A stretch of 40,786 bases of DNA from JAYWXI01 sp036016955 (GTDB taxonomy: Bacteria; Bacteroidota; Bacteroidia; Flavobacteriales; Weeksellaceae). Location of the stretch: assembly GCF_036016955.1 (NCBI RefSeq), contig NZ_JAYWXI010000016.1, positions 1-40,786 of the forward strand. Reading direction: 5' to 3'. A program made the translations under genes and the position numbers. A model generated the notes under the pieces. It was not told where the DNA came from, made no database searches, and saw nothing but the letters and a program-made list of their open reading frames with translations. Positions 1 to 8,729 of this stretch are shown here, in pieces; positions within the stretch are counted from its first letter, which is position 1, and the number at the start of each line of letters is the position of its first letter.

Positions 1-40
1 TTACTCGAAAGCAAATGTGAGAAAAATTTTCATTTAACCC

Positions 41-66
41 AAGGGAAGTTTCGACTTCCCTTTTTT
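41..66 (+). terminator. Rho-independent terminator of a gene off the left edge
   Basis: A 9-bp perfect stem (AAGGGAAGT / ACTTCCCTT) closes on a TTCG tetraloop and runs into a T-tract on the + strand. It must serve a + strand gene that ends at or before the left edge. A short open tail with a stop at 35-37 is possible, but too little remains to identify the gene. Confidence 0.85.
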
Positions 67-140
67 ATTTGCTCTCTCTAAAAAGTTACCTTTGTGAGTT
101 GAATGTGCCTAATGTTTTTCCCGCCTGCAAAAATAACAAT

Positions 141-172
141 AAAAAAATAGGCCGCCCCACCAAAGAGACGGC
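141..172 (-). terminator. Terminator of the amylase/companion operon
   Basis: Read on the - strand, GCCGTCTC (172-165) pairs with GGGGCGGC (158-151) through two G-U wobbles around a 6-nt loop, followed by CTA and a run of seven T. It lies 26 bp past the stop of the 172-residue exported protein, so it closes that two-gene unit. Confidence 0.7.
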
Positions 173-197
173 ACAACAAAATCATAAAAAACACCCC

Positions 198-716
198 CTA
201 AAGCCCCCAAAAAGTCCACTCCAAACCATTAAATACACACCACAAACGAAGAGCCTTATCATAAACCATTGTCCCCGGCTCCGGCTCACGAATCGAAAGC
301 CAAGGTTTAGACTCTCTAGGCAGCACCAATGCTTTCCCCGGAGCATTGAGAGCCAAAACAGCTTGAGGCACATTAAGAGGCTCTCCAATGATTACGTCGC
401 CACCGTTCATCGGCTCACTTTCTAAAAGTTCAGCCTCCTCCAACTCCCCAACCGTCCCTTCTCTCAGAGAAAGATCCTCCCAAGACTCACCATTGTACCA
501 CAACACTTTCTTGTGCTCTAAACTATACCCCAAAGTCCCCGCTGAATGCTCCACCACGTCCAACTTTACCAACCAAGGCAAAATAACTCCCTTGCCTGTG
601 TCTTCAGGAAAATCTACAACAGCCGAACCTTCCACCTCAAGTTTCCCTCCAAACGCAACCTGAGCAGAAAAAAAATCAACAAATAATATTCCTAGTACTA
701 TCCAAAATCGATTCAT
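198..716 (-). CDS. Small exported protein with two YNG-x-W modules
   Basis: This 172-residue protein has no recognised enzymatic function. The start at 716 gives a clear signal peptide (MNRFWIVLGILFVDFFSAQ); a longer frame reaching 770 would bury it and overlap the amylase gene. The mature part holds two related modules, about residues 22-82 and 110-172. Each runs from a VLxL/VxG-like strand to a 'G-x-x-x-P' turn and ends in 'G-[TL]-[LMV]-x-Y ... [YF]NG-x-[SE]-W'. The same module closes the adjacent amylase and occurs near the N-terminus of the protein at 8012-8716. The gene starts 11 bp after the amylase stop with no terminator between, so they are probably co-transcribed. The modules resemble those of many flavobacterial exported proteins beginning 'VGINTxxPxxxLD' (family knowledge). 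A surface-binding or assembly role beside the amylase is inference. Confidence 0.8.
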   Translation of the reverse strand: MNRFWIVLGILFVDFFSAQVAFGGKLEVEGSAVVDFPEDTGKGVILPWLVKLDVVEHSAGTLGYSLEHKKVLWYNGESWEDLSLREGTVGELEEAELLESEPMNGGDVIIGEPLNVPQAVLALNAPGKALVLPRESKPWLSIREPEPGTMVYDKALRLWCVFNGLEWTFWGL

Positions 717-727
717 CGCTTTTCTTA

Positions 728-3700
728 TTAAAAATTTACCGGTATAGCCTTTTGACGGATGCACCCCCATTGCATCCCATCATACATCTTAATGCATTTC
801 TCATTTTCATCATAAATCAACATCCCTTCAACAGGCTCTTTAATATAGTCCTTGATAGCTTCCCCAAAAGGAACCTTCCCAATATAAACTCCTTTTTCTT
901 TCGACTCCAAAACCAAGATACCATTCTTTTTACGCATCAAACCATCTTTTCTCGTTAAAGAGGAAATAAGGACATCGCTATTCTTTGCTTCCCCAACCGA
1001 GCCAGGTTTATGACAATCTCCTCTGTAAAGTGTAAATCGTTGCTCCTGTCTCGTCTGATTTCCAAAGCTATCCGAAGCCTCCCATACAACCGTATTGTCT
1101 CCATTATTAGGTTGCCAGCCTTCCAGCGTCTTCAAATCAACCTTCGCCCCATTGAGCTCCACAACTTTCAGAAAAACTACTCCACTATTGTCCGCAACAG
1201 ATCCTAAATCCGCTCTTCCCTTATCCCATTTCCCAACCAAAACATCATAAGACCCATCGGAAATACGGTATTGACAATAATCCGTCTCAATAGTCTTGTC
1301 TTCAATATTAAAAACAGGAGGAACAATATCCGCATTAGAAAGAATATACACCGGATCATGAGTGTATAAATGATACCCGTCCGACCTATCTGCCACAATA
1401 TATGGAGAACCATCCACCTCCGGATTCCCATTATATTTATACCACATCCCCGTCGAAGAATATCCCGGATAAACACTATGAGAAGAATTCACATCAAAAT
1501 TTCCTACAGCAATGACATGAACTTTACTCTCTGCATCATACAACGACATCGTCCTATGCCAGTCGTAAGGCACCGAATTATTCCTAAAATCAAAGGCATC
1601 ATACAACCGATAACGGTTTCTAAACTTAAATACCGTTGAATAGAGTCGATATAACTCCATCCTTTCCGGACTGTTATCATAACCCAACTCCCAAGCTGAT
1701 GCTTTTTTTCCCGTTCTTCCGTTTTCATTTATGGAAATATCATAGCCCAATTCCCCAAACTGCCACACCATCCTCGGCCCAGGCAAAAATAGATTAAACG
1801 CAGCCACAAGCTTAAGCCGATTGGAAAAATACCGCAGCGTTCCATCGTTATTAACCCCATAGTTCTTCACCTTATAACCAATGCGTTCCTCATCATGGCT
1901 CTCCATATAACTCATGTAATTGGCATAAGTAAAGCCCCTATACGAAAAATAACTGGAATTAAAACTCCGCGGCAAACTTCCTTCCGCCATATGCACCCAA
2001 TCGTCCTGAGGCCCCGCACCCGACCACATCAAAATACCGTAATCTCCCAACACCTTATCTTCCTCATCCTGTGCCAAATGCTCAAAAATAGCATAGGTTC
2101 CAGGATGTTTGGCCCACATTTCATCCACCATCCTCTTAAGAATATTCACTCGGCACGCATCGTACGAACTCGCCCAAGGATCCATCGGATCTGGCGGGGA
2201 TTGAGTAAACCCTTTCGTAAAATCAAAACGAAACCCATCAAATTTAAACTCCCTAATCCAATAATCCAGTATATCATCAACCAATGCCTTGGTATGATTG
2301 CTCGCATGATTAAAATCAGCCCCCCAATGCCCCGCTCCATCATACACCGCCTTATGTTCCGAGTTAAACCATGGATTATCTATCGCCGGTCGATTATTGA
2401 CCGCATCCCAATACATCATCGCATGCGGATTAGAATAAAACGCATGATTAAGAACCATATCATTCACCACCGCTATCCCTCTCTTGTGCGCCTCATCGAT
2501 AAATTTCTTCAAATCATTAGCCGTGCCGTACGCCTTGTCCAAAGCAAAATAATAATTAGGATTATATCCCCAGCTATCATTTCCCTCAAACTCCGAAACC
2601 GGCATCACATGAATAGTATTGATCCCCATCGCTTTAAGATAATCCAATTTCTCGGTAGCGGCCCTATAGGTTCCTTCCGGCGTAAAATCCCTAAAATGCA
2701 ACTCATAAACATTGAGATTATTCCCTGATATTGTCCTTTTGAATTCAGGAATCGCCCATTCGTAAACCTCTTGTTTTAAATCCAAAACCGTGGCACGACC
2801 TTGCGTCTTACCCAAAGGATAGGCTATAAGATTAGGATAAACTGATGAATCGATATACCTATCATCCGGATCCGACACCCTACGCCCATAAGGATCTCCA
2901 ATACGAACCGATCCATCAATAAAATACTGATAAACATATTCATCCCGAATGGGCAGACTAAAATCCCGTGTAGGTTCAAGCGTAATCCACCAATAATCGC
3001 CATCCCTTTTCATCTGATATTCGTCCCTTATTTGCCAATCGTTAAAGTCCCCCAACACAAATACCACTTTTTTTTCTTCCGTAGTGGAAGAGTAAAAACC
3101 TCCTCCACATCCCGTAAAATCATAGGACGTTGTAGTAGGCGTATGGAGAACCAACGTCACCTGACCTTCATTTGGAAAATTATAGTTAGCCCCATTTTTC
3201 GCACCCTTTGGCATGGCCTGAATTACAGAAGCCCCGTAAGGTTTTACTTTAAACATTTTATACTTTTCCTCTCCATTGTAAGATGCACTTAGTTTAAAGT
3301 AACGCATAGCCAAACCGGAAATACTATAGGCATACTGATAAACTTCCGAAATCTCTGAAGAATGGACTATTTCGTGTTGATTCCCCAGCGTATCCAGCTC
3401 AAAAAGAGTCCAATTTACACGCTCATTCGATACCGCACGAACAGAAAGGGTTTCCTCCATAGGAGCAACATACGGATCCACACTAGGAGATTCCAACAGG
3501 AAATAAAACCCCGGATTAACATTCACATGGTAATTGTTTCCATTTTGATCCTCTCGCAGAACGCCATCACTACTCCTGAAAAGAAAATTTATAGCAAAAA
3601 CATCATCATTACTCGATAGCCCATAATAGCCATCTGTATTAGAAATCACAATCTCCCACTGATCGCCTCCTATTTTTTCCATTTTTCCAACGCCATCCTC

Positions 3701-4402
3701 CTCCCCCCAGTTTCCCACTACATTGGAAAAACCCTTACTTTCCGGATAGTCCACACCAACGCCAGAATGGAAATAAACCGCATCCAGACCCGACAGCGAT
3801 GTACCCGAAGCATCCAGCGTAATCGTTATAGGCTCATTCCTTGAAGGATAATTTGGAGAAACAGTCACCCTTCCATTCAGCACCAACCTATCCGTCACTT
3901 TAAAAGTTGCCCTATAATAAAGCCCAGAACGATCGTCCTTTTTCAAACCTTCATTAGAATCCGCATCAAAATAAATATCTATAACATAATCCCCCACAGA
4001 AAGCCCATCCAAAAGACTAACCGAAACCTGATCATTTTTCCATAATTGATTATTGGGATTCCCATCCACATTATTACTATTCCATTGCAAAGTAATACTT
4101 TGAAACCCCGAAGCTTCTTCTCCCTTCCTATAAGTACGGTAGTAAAGATTCGCTCCAAAAACATCCCCAGATCCATCCTTCCAAGTCTTTACTTCTCCTC
4201 CTTTGAGCTTTAAAACACTCGCAGATGAAAACTCACCTAAATAAACTTCATTAAAATCCGGATTAGAAGTGGATGCCATGGCATCATAGGTCTGAACCCC
4301 ACTACCGGATTCCAAAAAAACATAAGTCTGATAAATCCCCGTACCCGCTCGAAACCCTATAAAACAAAAGAAAAATACTACAAAAAATAGAATTCTGTTC
4401 AT
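728..4402 (-). CDS. Secreted GH13 alpha-amylase-family glycoside hydrolase
   Basis: This 1224-residue exported enzyme of clan GH-H probably acts on alpha-glucans outside the cytoplasm. A signal peptide covers about residues 1-20. The N-terminal 430 residues look like beta-sandwich modules. Residues around 450 (VLGDFNDW) match the CBM48/isoamylase N-terminal fold. The barrel carries the four GH13 regions: DMVLNH at 648-653, GFRFD with the nucleophile at D727, the acid/base E774 in FEH, and the transition-state Asp D837 in SHD, so the active site appears intact. The last 60 or so residues form a YNG-x-W-type module (GMLIYD ... YDGMQW) shared with the downstream gene. No canonical T9SS sorting domain is visible. 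The exact bond specificity (amylase, pullulanase or neopullulanase-like) cannot be read by eye. A -7 element and an FNR-like box lie upstream. Confidence 0.92.
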   Translation of the reverse strand: MNRILFFVVFFFCFIGFRAGTGIYQTYVFLESGSGVQTYDAMASTSNPDFNEVYLGEFSSASVLKLKGGEVKTWKDGSGDVFGANLYYRTYRKGEEASGFQSITLQWNSNNVDGNPNNQLWKNDQVSVSLLDGLSVGDYVIDIYFDADSNEGLKKDDRSGLYYRATFKVTDRLVLNGRVTVSPNYPSRNEPITITLDASGTSLSGLDAVYFHSGVGVDYPESKGFSNVVGNWGEEDGVGKMEKIGGDQWEIVISNTDGYYGLSSNDDVFAINFLFRSSDGVLREDQNGNNYHVNVNPGFYFLLESPSVDPYVAPMEETLSVRAVSNERVNWTLFELDTLGNQHEIVHSSEISEVYQYAYSISGLAMRYFKLSASYNGEEKYKMFKVKPYGASVIQAMPKGAKNGANYNFPNEGQVTLVLHTPTTTSYDFTGCGGGFYSSTTEEKKVVFVLGDFNDWQIRDEYQMKRDGDYWWITLEPTRDFSLPIRDEYVYQYFIDGSVRIGDPYGRRVSDPDDRYIDSSVYPNLIAYPLGKTQGRATVLDLKQEVYEWAIPEFKRTISGNNLNVYELHFRDFTPEGTYRAATEKLDYLKAMGINTIHVMPVSEFEGNDSWGYNPNYYFALDKAYGTANDLKKFIDEAHKRGIAVVNDMVLNHAFYSNPHAMMYWDAVNNRPAIDNPWFNSEHKAVYDGAGHWGADFNHASNHTKALVDDILDYWIREFKFDGFRFDFTKGFTQSPPDPMDPWASSYDACRVNILKRMVDEMWAKHPGTYAIFEHLAQDEEDKVLGDYGILMWSGAGPQDDWVHMAEGSLPRSFNSSYFSYRGFTYANYMSYMESHDEERIGYKVKNYGVNNDGTLRYFSNRLKLVAAFNLFLPGPRMVWQFGELGYDISINENGRTGKKASAWELGYDNSPERMELYRLYSTVFKFRNRYRLYDAFDFRNNSVPYDWHRTMSLYDAESKVHVIAVGNFDVNSSHSVYPGYSSTGMWYKYNGNPEVDGSPYIVADRSDGYHLYTHDPVYILSNADIVPPVFNIEDKTIETDYCQYRISDGSYDVLVGKWDKGRADLGSVADNSGVVFLKVVELNGAKVDLKTLEGWQPNNGDNTVVWEASDSFGNQTRQEQRFTLYRGDCHKPGSVGEAKNSDVLISSLTRKDGLMRKKNGILVLESKEKGVYIGKVPFGEAIKDYIKEPVEGMLIYDENEKCIKMYDGMQWGCIRQKAIPVNF

Positions 4403-4547
4403 AGCTAAAAAATAAGAACATCAAAAATAATATCCCTTCCCAAATCAGCCAAATTAAACCTCATGAGAATATTCAGATTTGCTTGTTACTTTCAACGTCT
4501 TCTCAATAACCTTAACATCAAAAAAAACTACATTAAAAACAAAAAAC

Positions 4548-4555
4548 CAAATTTA
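4548..4555 (-). promoter_or_regulatory. -7 element, amylase promoter candidate
   Basis: The - strand reads TAAATTTG, matching the Bacteroidetes sigma consensus TAnnTTTG. No TTTG -33 box sits at the right spacing, which would fit an activator-dependent promoter. The implied leader is about 140 nt. The FNR-like box is centred about 54 bp upstream of the implied start. Confidence 0.45.
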
Positions 4556-4591
4556 AAGTGCCTATTTCCCCCTTTCATCCAAAAAAACAAC

Positions 4592-4605
4592 ATGATATTT
4601 ATCAA
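4592..4605. promoter_or_regulatory. FNR/CRP-like palindrome upstream of the amylase
   Basis: ATGAT-ATTT-ATCAA differs by one base from the FNR consensus TTGAT-N4-ATCAA. It nearly repeats the 14-mer at 15323-15336, and the flanking ACATGATAT and TATCAACA bases match as well. A role as a Crp/Fnr-family site is inferred from the consensus alone. Confidence 0.45.
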
Positions 4606-4737
4606 CAAAAGAGCATCAATCAAAAACAAACCAAAATACTAATTACCAAACAATTACACAAATAATATCCATTTTTAAAAACCTATCCAACTAATTATCA
4701 ACACCTTTTAAAAACAGAAAAACCGCATCAAATTCCT

Positions 4738-4745
4738 TAAATTTG
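4738..4745 (+). promoter_or_regulatory. -7 element, BNR exoprotein gene
   Basis: TAAATTTG ends 9 bp before the ATG at 4755, predicting a leader of only a few nucleotides. It overlaps an in-frame TTG at 4743, which argues that the TTG is promoter sequence rather than the start codon. No -33 TTTG is evident. Confidence 0.55.
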
Positions 4746-4754
4746 CAAAAAATC

Positions 4755-7700
4755 ATGAAAATGCATTATAAAAACTATTTTCTAATAGCAGGCCTTTGCA
4801 CCGCTATGCTTTTCAAGTCCCAACAAGCTCAACCAGAGCTCTACGACCCTTACACACCAGAATATTTTTTGGTAAGTAAGGAAGATCCTGCATGGTTAAA
4901 ACTTATTGTGGACAACCCAAGGGGTGTAAACTTCTTTGAGATGGAGAAAAAGTTTGGCGAGTGGTTAGAGAGCGACCCCGATGCCAGAAGAAAAACCCCA
5001 GAGAAAAAACCAGCCGTAAACTTCTACCGAAGATGGCAAAAAGCATACAGACCTTTTGTAAATGGCAATGGAGAAATTGTGCTTCCTACCAAAAAAGATT
5101 ATTTTGCCCGATTAGACCAGCAAAACCAAAGAAGCAACCAGCTAATGGCTAAAAACCAGCAAGGTTTAGCCCTATTGGGAGCTAATTCTACTTCTGCAAA
5201 TACAAAAAAATGGCGTAATATAGGACCGTTTACAACCTCCAGAAACACACCAAACCCCGATCCAAACGGGAATTATTATGTAGAATCTTATGACTCTCAC
5301 GCCAATGTATTTAGGATAGATGTCTTTAAAAAAGACGCTAACATATTATACTCGGGAGCAGAAACCGGAGCGGTATTCAAAACCACAGATAAGGGGCAAA
5401 ATTGGACGGCCTGTGCCCCCGATTACAACTTTGGTGAGAATATAACCGCTATCAGAATAGATCCCAACAACGCTAATACGGTATGGGTAGGCTCTACCTC
5501 AGGACTATTTGTAAGTAAAGATGGCGGTAATACTTTTAGCCGAATAACAGAAATTACCACTACCGTAAATAGCATAAGAGTAAGCGATGACAGCAAAATA
5601 ATTACTGTTGCTACAGGAGAACAACATAAATTTGGAGGAAGTAACATCAACAGACAAAAAGATGGTTTTTACATTTCGGAAAACGGAGGTTCTACTTTCC
5701 GTAAAGTAATAAATGGTATCTTCTACGACCACGAACTAAAACCTAAAGACTCTAAAGTAGTCTATCTACTCGGACGAAAAAATTTCAGTTGGTATTCCAC
5801 CCTCCACATCTCCTACGATGGTGGAAAAACCTTTAAGAAAGAAATAACCGTAATACCTTCCGCCAGAATAGGTCGTTTGGCTGTAAGCGATGCCCCAAAC
5901 GGGGAAAGCTACCTCTATGCCTTGGTGAATGTGGAAAAATCGGGCTATGCTTACGGGCAACCTCATATTCTACAGAGTAAAGACAGCGGACTCAATTGGA
6001 CCGACAAAACCACTATAACCAGTAATGTAAATGAACGCCAAAACACCTTTTGCTATGCAATCGACGGCAAAAACGGCGGACAGGGGTATTATGATATGAT
6101 GATAGGCGTTTCGGGAAATAACCCTGAACACGTGATTTTTGGACTTTGTAGTGCCTACCGTTCATTAGAAGGAGGTTCTGGCGGTTATTGGGATAATACC
6201 ATAGGAGGTTACTGCAATGGAAACTTTTCTATACACCCCGATATGCAGGACATCGCTATCGCAGGCGACGAAGTTTGGATTGCCAACGATGGAGGTATTA
6301 AATATTCTCCTAATTTCTTCAAGAATGAGAATGGAAAAATCACAGGAGAAAACCGTGTTAAAGGCATCTATGCCAGCGATTATTATGGGTTTGGACAAGG
6401 CTGGAACGAAGATGTGATGGCGGGCGGAAGATGGCACAACGGCGATGCAGTAATGATGAAAAGCTATGGGGAAGGCAAAGCCGTCTATGTAGGCGGCGTA
6501 GAACAAGCTACGGGCTATGTCATGCTAAGCAACCCTAAAAAAGTGTATTTTTCTGATGCCGGAATGTTCATTATGCCTGATAGGATTGATGGTAATGTAA
6601 CCAGTCCTCCTTTTATTTCTGTTTTTAACAAACAGCCTTACGAAACGCTAAAATCTAATGGTTTCTTCGGAACGGATCCTCGTTATGCTCAAAGAATTTT
6701 GTATCACCCAAAAGAAAGATCAGGTGGTCCTACTATGCAAATTTGGGAAACCCCTGACGAAGGGCAGACTTTCAACTTATTATTTGATGCCAAAGATCAA
6801 ATTTCTAATGTAGAATTTGCCCGTTCCAACCCTAATGTGATTTACGCTTGTGGGTGGTATTTTATCTACAAATCGGTTAATAACGGAAAAACTTGGGAAG
6901 AACTTAAAATTCCAGATGAATGGGGTGGCCCTATTCCTATCATTGCCGTAGATCCTAAAGATGAGAATAAAATATGGCTAACTCAACCTTTCAAGTCCGG
7001 TGGAGTAATATGCAGCACAGACGGAGGAAAAACTTGGCAGAATGTTTTAGAAAACAATTCTACAATGAAAAATATAGCCTTCCGATGGATAGTATTGGCA
7101 GGTGATGAACACAATGGAGTCTATTTAGGTACCGAAAATGGCTCTTATGTTTACTATAAAGATGACACTATGACGGAATGGATTGATTATTCCAATGGTT
7201 TACCTCCTGCAGCAAGGCTTACCCGCTTAGTACCTTTCTTTAAAGAAGGAAAACTAAGAGCAGCTACTAATCATGGGATATGGGAAATCCCTCTATACAG
7301 GGATAAATTTAAACCTATTGCGCAACCATTAGCCACCAACATCAGTGAAGCAAGATTGCCTAATGCCAATATGACTGTAGAATTTGAATCTTATTCCATT
7401 GTGAACCAAAATGGAGCTACTTGGGAATGGTCATTTAATCCTCAACCTCATTATGTGAGTGATAAAAATGCCAGAAACCCTAAAGTGATTTTCAAATATA
7501 ACGGCGAGTATGATGTTACCCTAAAAGTAACCACTCCTGAAGGCACACACAGCAAAACCATCGAAAAAATGATTGTGGTAAACAATGGAGTTCTTGGGAC
7601 TAACGAAACGCAAGAAGCAAGCAACCCTAAGAAAATCACAGTGTATCCTACCTTATTGAACCAAGGTGAGGCGCTTCGCGTTAAATTGGGCGAACCGAGA

Positions 7701-7877
7701 GAGAAAGCCCAATTCAAGATTTACAGTGCCAACGGTGCTTTGGTTAAAACGGTGGAAATAGATGCCAACGCTTCCAAGGAAATCACGGTTCCAACGCAAG
7801 GATTACAAAAGGGAGTTTACCTCTTCCAATATTCTACTTACAGCTACGTACAACGTGGGAAGTTTATAGTTAAGTAG
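4755..7877 (+). CDS. T9SS-secreted BNR/Asp-box repeat exoprotein with PKD domain
   Basis: This 1040-residue protein starts at ATG 4755 (MKMHYKNYFLIAG), giving a signal peptide ending near residue 25. At least eight Asp-box motifs (S/T-x-[DN]-x-G-x-[TN]-[WF]) are visible near residues 210, 253, 307, 352, 405, 664, 705 and 753, the signature of sortilin/BNR-type beta-propellers. A PKD-like Ig fold spans about 880-942 (WEWSFNP ... YDVTLKV). The last 80 residues (VYPTLLNQG ... LQKGVYLF ... GKFIVK) are a type A T9SS C-terminal sorting domain, so the protein is probably exported by type IX secretion and attached to or released from the surface. No sialidase FRIP motif was noticed; enzymatic activity is unproven and adhesion or polymer binding is possible. 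It is paralogous to the gene at 8730, and a strong hairpin terminator follows. Confidence 0.88.
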   Translation: MKMHYKNYFLIAGLCTAMLFKSQQAQPELYDPYTPEYFLVSKEDPAWLKLIVDNPRGVNFFEMEKKFGEWLESDPDARRKTPEKKPAVNFYRRWQKAYRPFVNGNGEIVLPTKKDYFARLDQQNQRSNQLMAKNQQGLALLGANSTSANTKKWRNIGPFTTSRNTPNPDPNGNYYVESYDSHANVFRIDVFKKDANILYSGAETGAVFKTTDKGQNWTACAPDYNFGENITAIRIDPNNANTVWVGSTSGLFVSKDGGNTFSRITEITTTVNSIRVSDDSKIITVATGEQHKFGGSNINRQKDGFYISENGGSTFRKVINGIFYDHELKPKDSKVVYLLGRKNFSWYSTLHISYDGGKTFKKEITVIPSARIGRLAVSDAPNGESYLYALVNVEKSGYAYGQPHILQSKDSGLNWTDKTTITSNVNERQNTFCYAIDGKNGGQGYYDMMIGVSGNNPEHVIFGLCSAYRSLEGGSGGYWDNTIGGYCNGNFSIHPDMQDIAIAGDEVWIANDGGIKYSPNFFKNENGKITGENRVKGIYASDYYGFGQGWNEDVMAGGRWHNGDAVMMKSYGEGKAVYVGGVEQATGYVMLSNPKKVYFSDAGMFIMPDRIDGNVTSPPFISVFNKQPYETLKSNGFFGTDPRYAQRILYHPKERSGGPTMQIWETPDEGQTFNLLFDAKDQISNVEFARSNPNVIYACGWYFIYKSVNNGKTWEELKIPDEWGGPIPIIAVDPKDENKIWLTQPFKSGGVICSTDGGKTWQNVLENNSTMKNIAFRWIVLAGDEHNGVYLGTENGSYVYYKDDTMTEWIDYSNGLPPAARLTRLVPFFKEGKLRAATNHGIWEIPLYRDKFKPIAQPLATNISEARLPNANMTVEFESYSIVNQNGATWEWSFNPQPHYVSDKNARNPKVIFKYNGEYDVTLKVTTPEGTHSKTIEKMIVVNNGVLGTNETQEASNPKKITVYPTLLNQGEALRVKLGEPREKAQFKIYSANGALVKTVEIDANASKEITVPTQGLQKGVYLFQYSTYSYVQRGKFIVK

Positions 7878-7899
7878 AGCTATCTTTCTCCTCTTTCTA

Positions 7900-7938
7900 T
7901 ATGAAGCTATCCAGACAACGGATAGCTTCATATTTTAT
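7900..7938 (+). terminator. Terminator after the T9SS BNR gene
   Basis: A 13-bp perfect stem (7900-7912 with 7920-7932) around a 7-nt loop runs into TTTTATAG. It begins 23 bp past the stop codon. It isolates the first BNR gene from the two-gene unit starting at 8012. Confidence 0.88.
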
Positions 7939-7979
7939 AGTTCTCTACAGCGCTCTTACTACGGCAGAAGCAAAATACT

Positions 7980-7987
7980 TAAATTTG
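7980..7987 (+). promoter_or_regulatory. -7 element for the 234-residue exported protein
   Basis: TAAATTTG lies 24 bp before the ATG at 8012, after the preceding terminator. It therefore probably drives the 8012 and 8730 genes together. No matching -33 TTTG was found. Confidence 0.55.
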
Positions 7988-8011
7988 CACCCCTTTTTTA
8001 AAAAACAATCT

Positions 8012-8716
8012 ATGAAAAAATATGTATTTTCTTTATTCTTAATTTCAACATCTACAGTTGCGTTTTCTCAGGTAGGAATTAACACTGAAAATCCTAAAGC
8101 TACCTTAGATATTGTAACTAAAAATCCTGATGCGCCAGACTCTTCCGCTGGTATTCTAGTACCTAGAGTGTCCCAAAATCCAACTTCTGGAAATGAGAAA
8201 GGACAACTGATATTTAATACTCAAGAAAACGCATTCTTTTTTTGGAATGGAGCTTCTTGGGTGTCTATCAGTCAGGGAAATCCTACTGCTCAAAATTATG
8301 CCCATTTTAAGGATACCAGAAGTTCTAGTAGTATTTCTGTAACCCAAGGCTCTGTAGAGACTACTATACCTGACACTACTATACAATTTTCTCTAAATGA
8401 AAGTAGGCAAGTGCAGTTTAACGGAACTATAAACTTCAAAGGAAGAAGTTCAGCTTTTGCTCCGCTATTTAAGCTAAAACTTACCAACACATCAACTAAT
8501 ACAACAGAAATTATAGACAGAGCATCTAACACATTTTTATCTGATGGTATTACAGACTACTATGGCAATATGCAGCTATTAACCATAAAAGAGCTTCCAG
8601 CAGGTAACTACACTACAGAAATTATAGCCACTTATAATGATTGCTGCAATTTCAACTTCACTTATGATGTGGGTGGTAATGATACTCCCGTAAGTCTATT
8701 AATTCAATACAAATAA
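8012..8716 (+). CDS. Exported 'VGINTENP' protein with YNG-x-W module
   Basis: This 234-residue protein has unknown function. The start at 8012 (MKKYVFSLFLISTSTVAFSQ) gives a standard signal peptide; a longer open frame from 7901 begins inside the preceding terminator and is rejected. Residues 21-85 form the flavobacterial exoprotein module: VGINTENPKATLDI, then GILVPR, then GQLIFN and FFWNGASW. The remaining 140 or so residues look like a beta-sandwich (alternating strands, TTIQFSLNESRQVQFNGTI, GNYTTEIIATYND), similar in style to complement-C1q/TNF-like or collagen-binding folds, though I cannot assign one. It begins the transcription unit that continues 13 bp later with the second BNR giant. 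A partner or surface-display role alongside that protein is inference. Confidence 0.82.
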   Translation: MKKYVFSLFLISTSTVAFSQVGINTENPKATLDIVTKNPDAPDSSAGILVPRVSQNPTSGNEKGQLIFNTQENAFFFWNGASWVSISQGNPTAQNYAHFKDTRSSSSISVTQGSVETTIPDTTIQFSLNESRQVQFNGTINFKGRSSAFAPLFKLKLTNTSTNTTEIIDRASNTFLSDGITDYYGNMQLLTIKELPAGNYTTEIIATYNDCCNFNFTYDVGGNDTPVSLLIQYK

Positions 8717-8729
8717 AAGATAAAGAAAT

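Larger units (their letters stand above)
4403..4754. other. 352-bp divergent intergenic region
   Basis: This very AT-rich gap separates the divergent amylase and BNR-protein genes. It holds a TAAATTTG -7 candidate for the amylase (4548-4555, -), an FNR-like palindrome (4592-4605) and a TAAATTTG -7 candidate for the + gene (4738-4745). I see no coding potential and no RNA gene in it. Confidence 0.7.

Noticed and set aside
69..425. Open frame on + strand opposite the small exported protein
   Set aside because: It spans a - strand terminator and is opposite a protein with a clean signal peptide and paired modules. Its composition is antisense-like.
1895..2728. Long open frame antisense to the amylase gene (277 codons)
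   Set aside because: Its product is rich in Arg, Ile, Pro and His with no domain, typical of antisense reading of a coding strand. The opposite strand holds an intact GH13 catalytic domain with all four motifs.
4200..4402. T9SS sorting domain for the amylase
   Set aside because: I looked for the usual C-terminal NP...G...L..GvYl...K pattern in the last 80 residues. The end instead carries the YNG-x-W module. Export is shown only by the N-terminal signal peptide.
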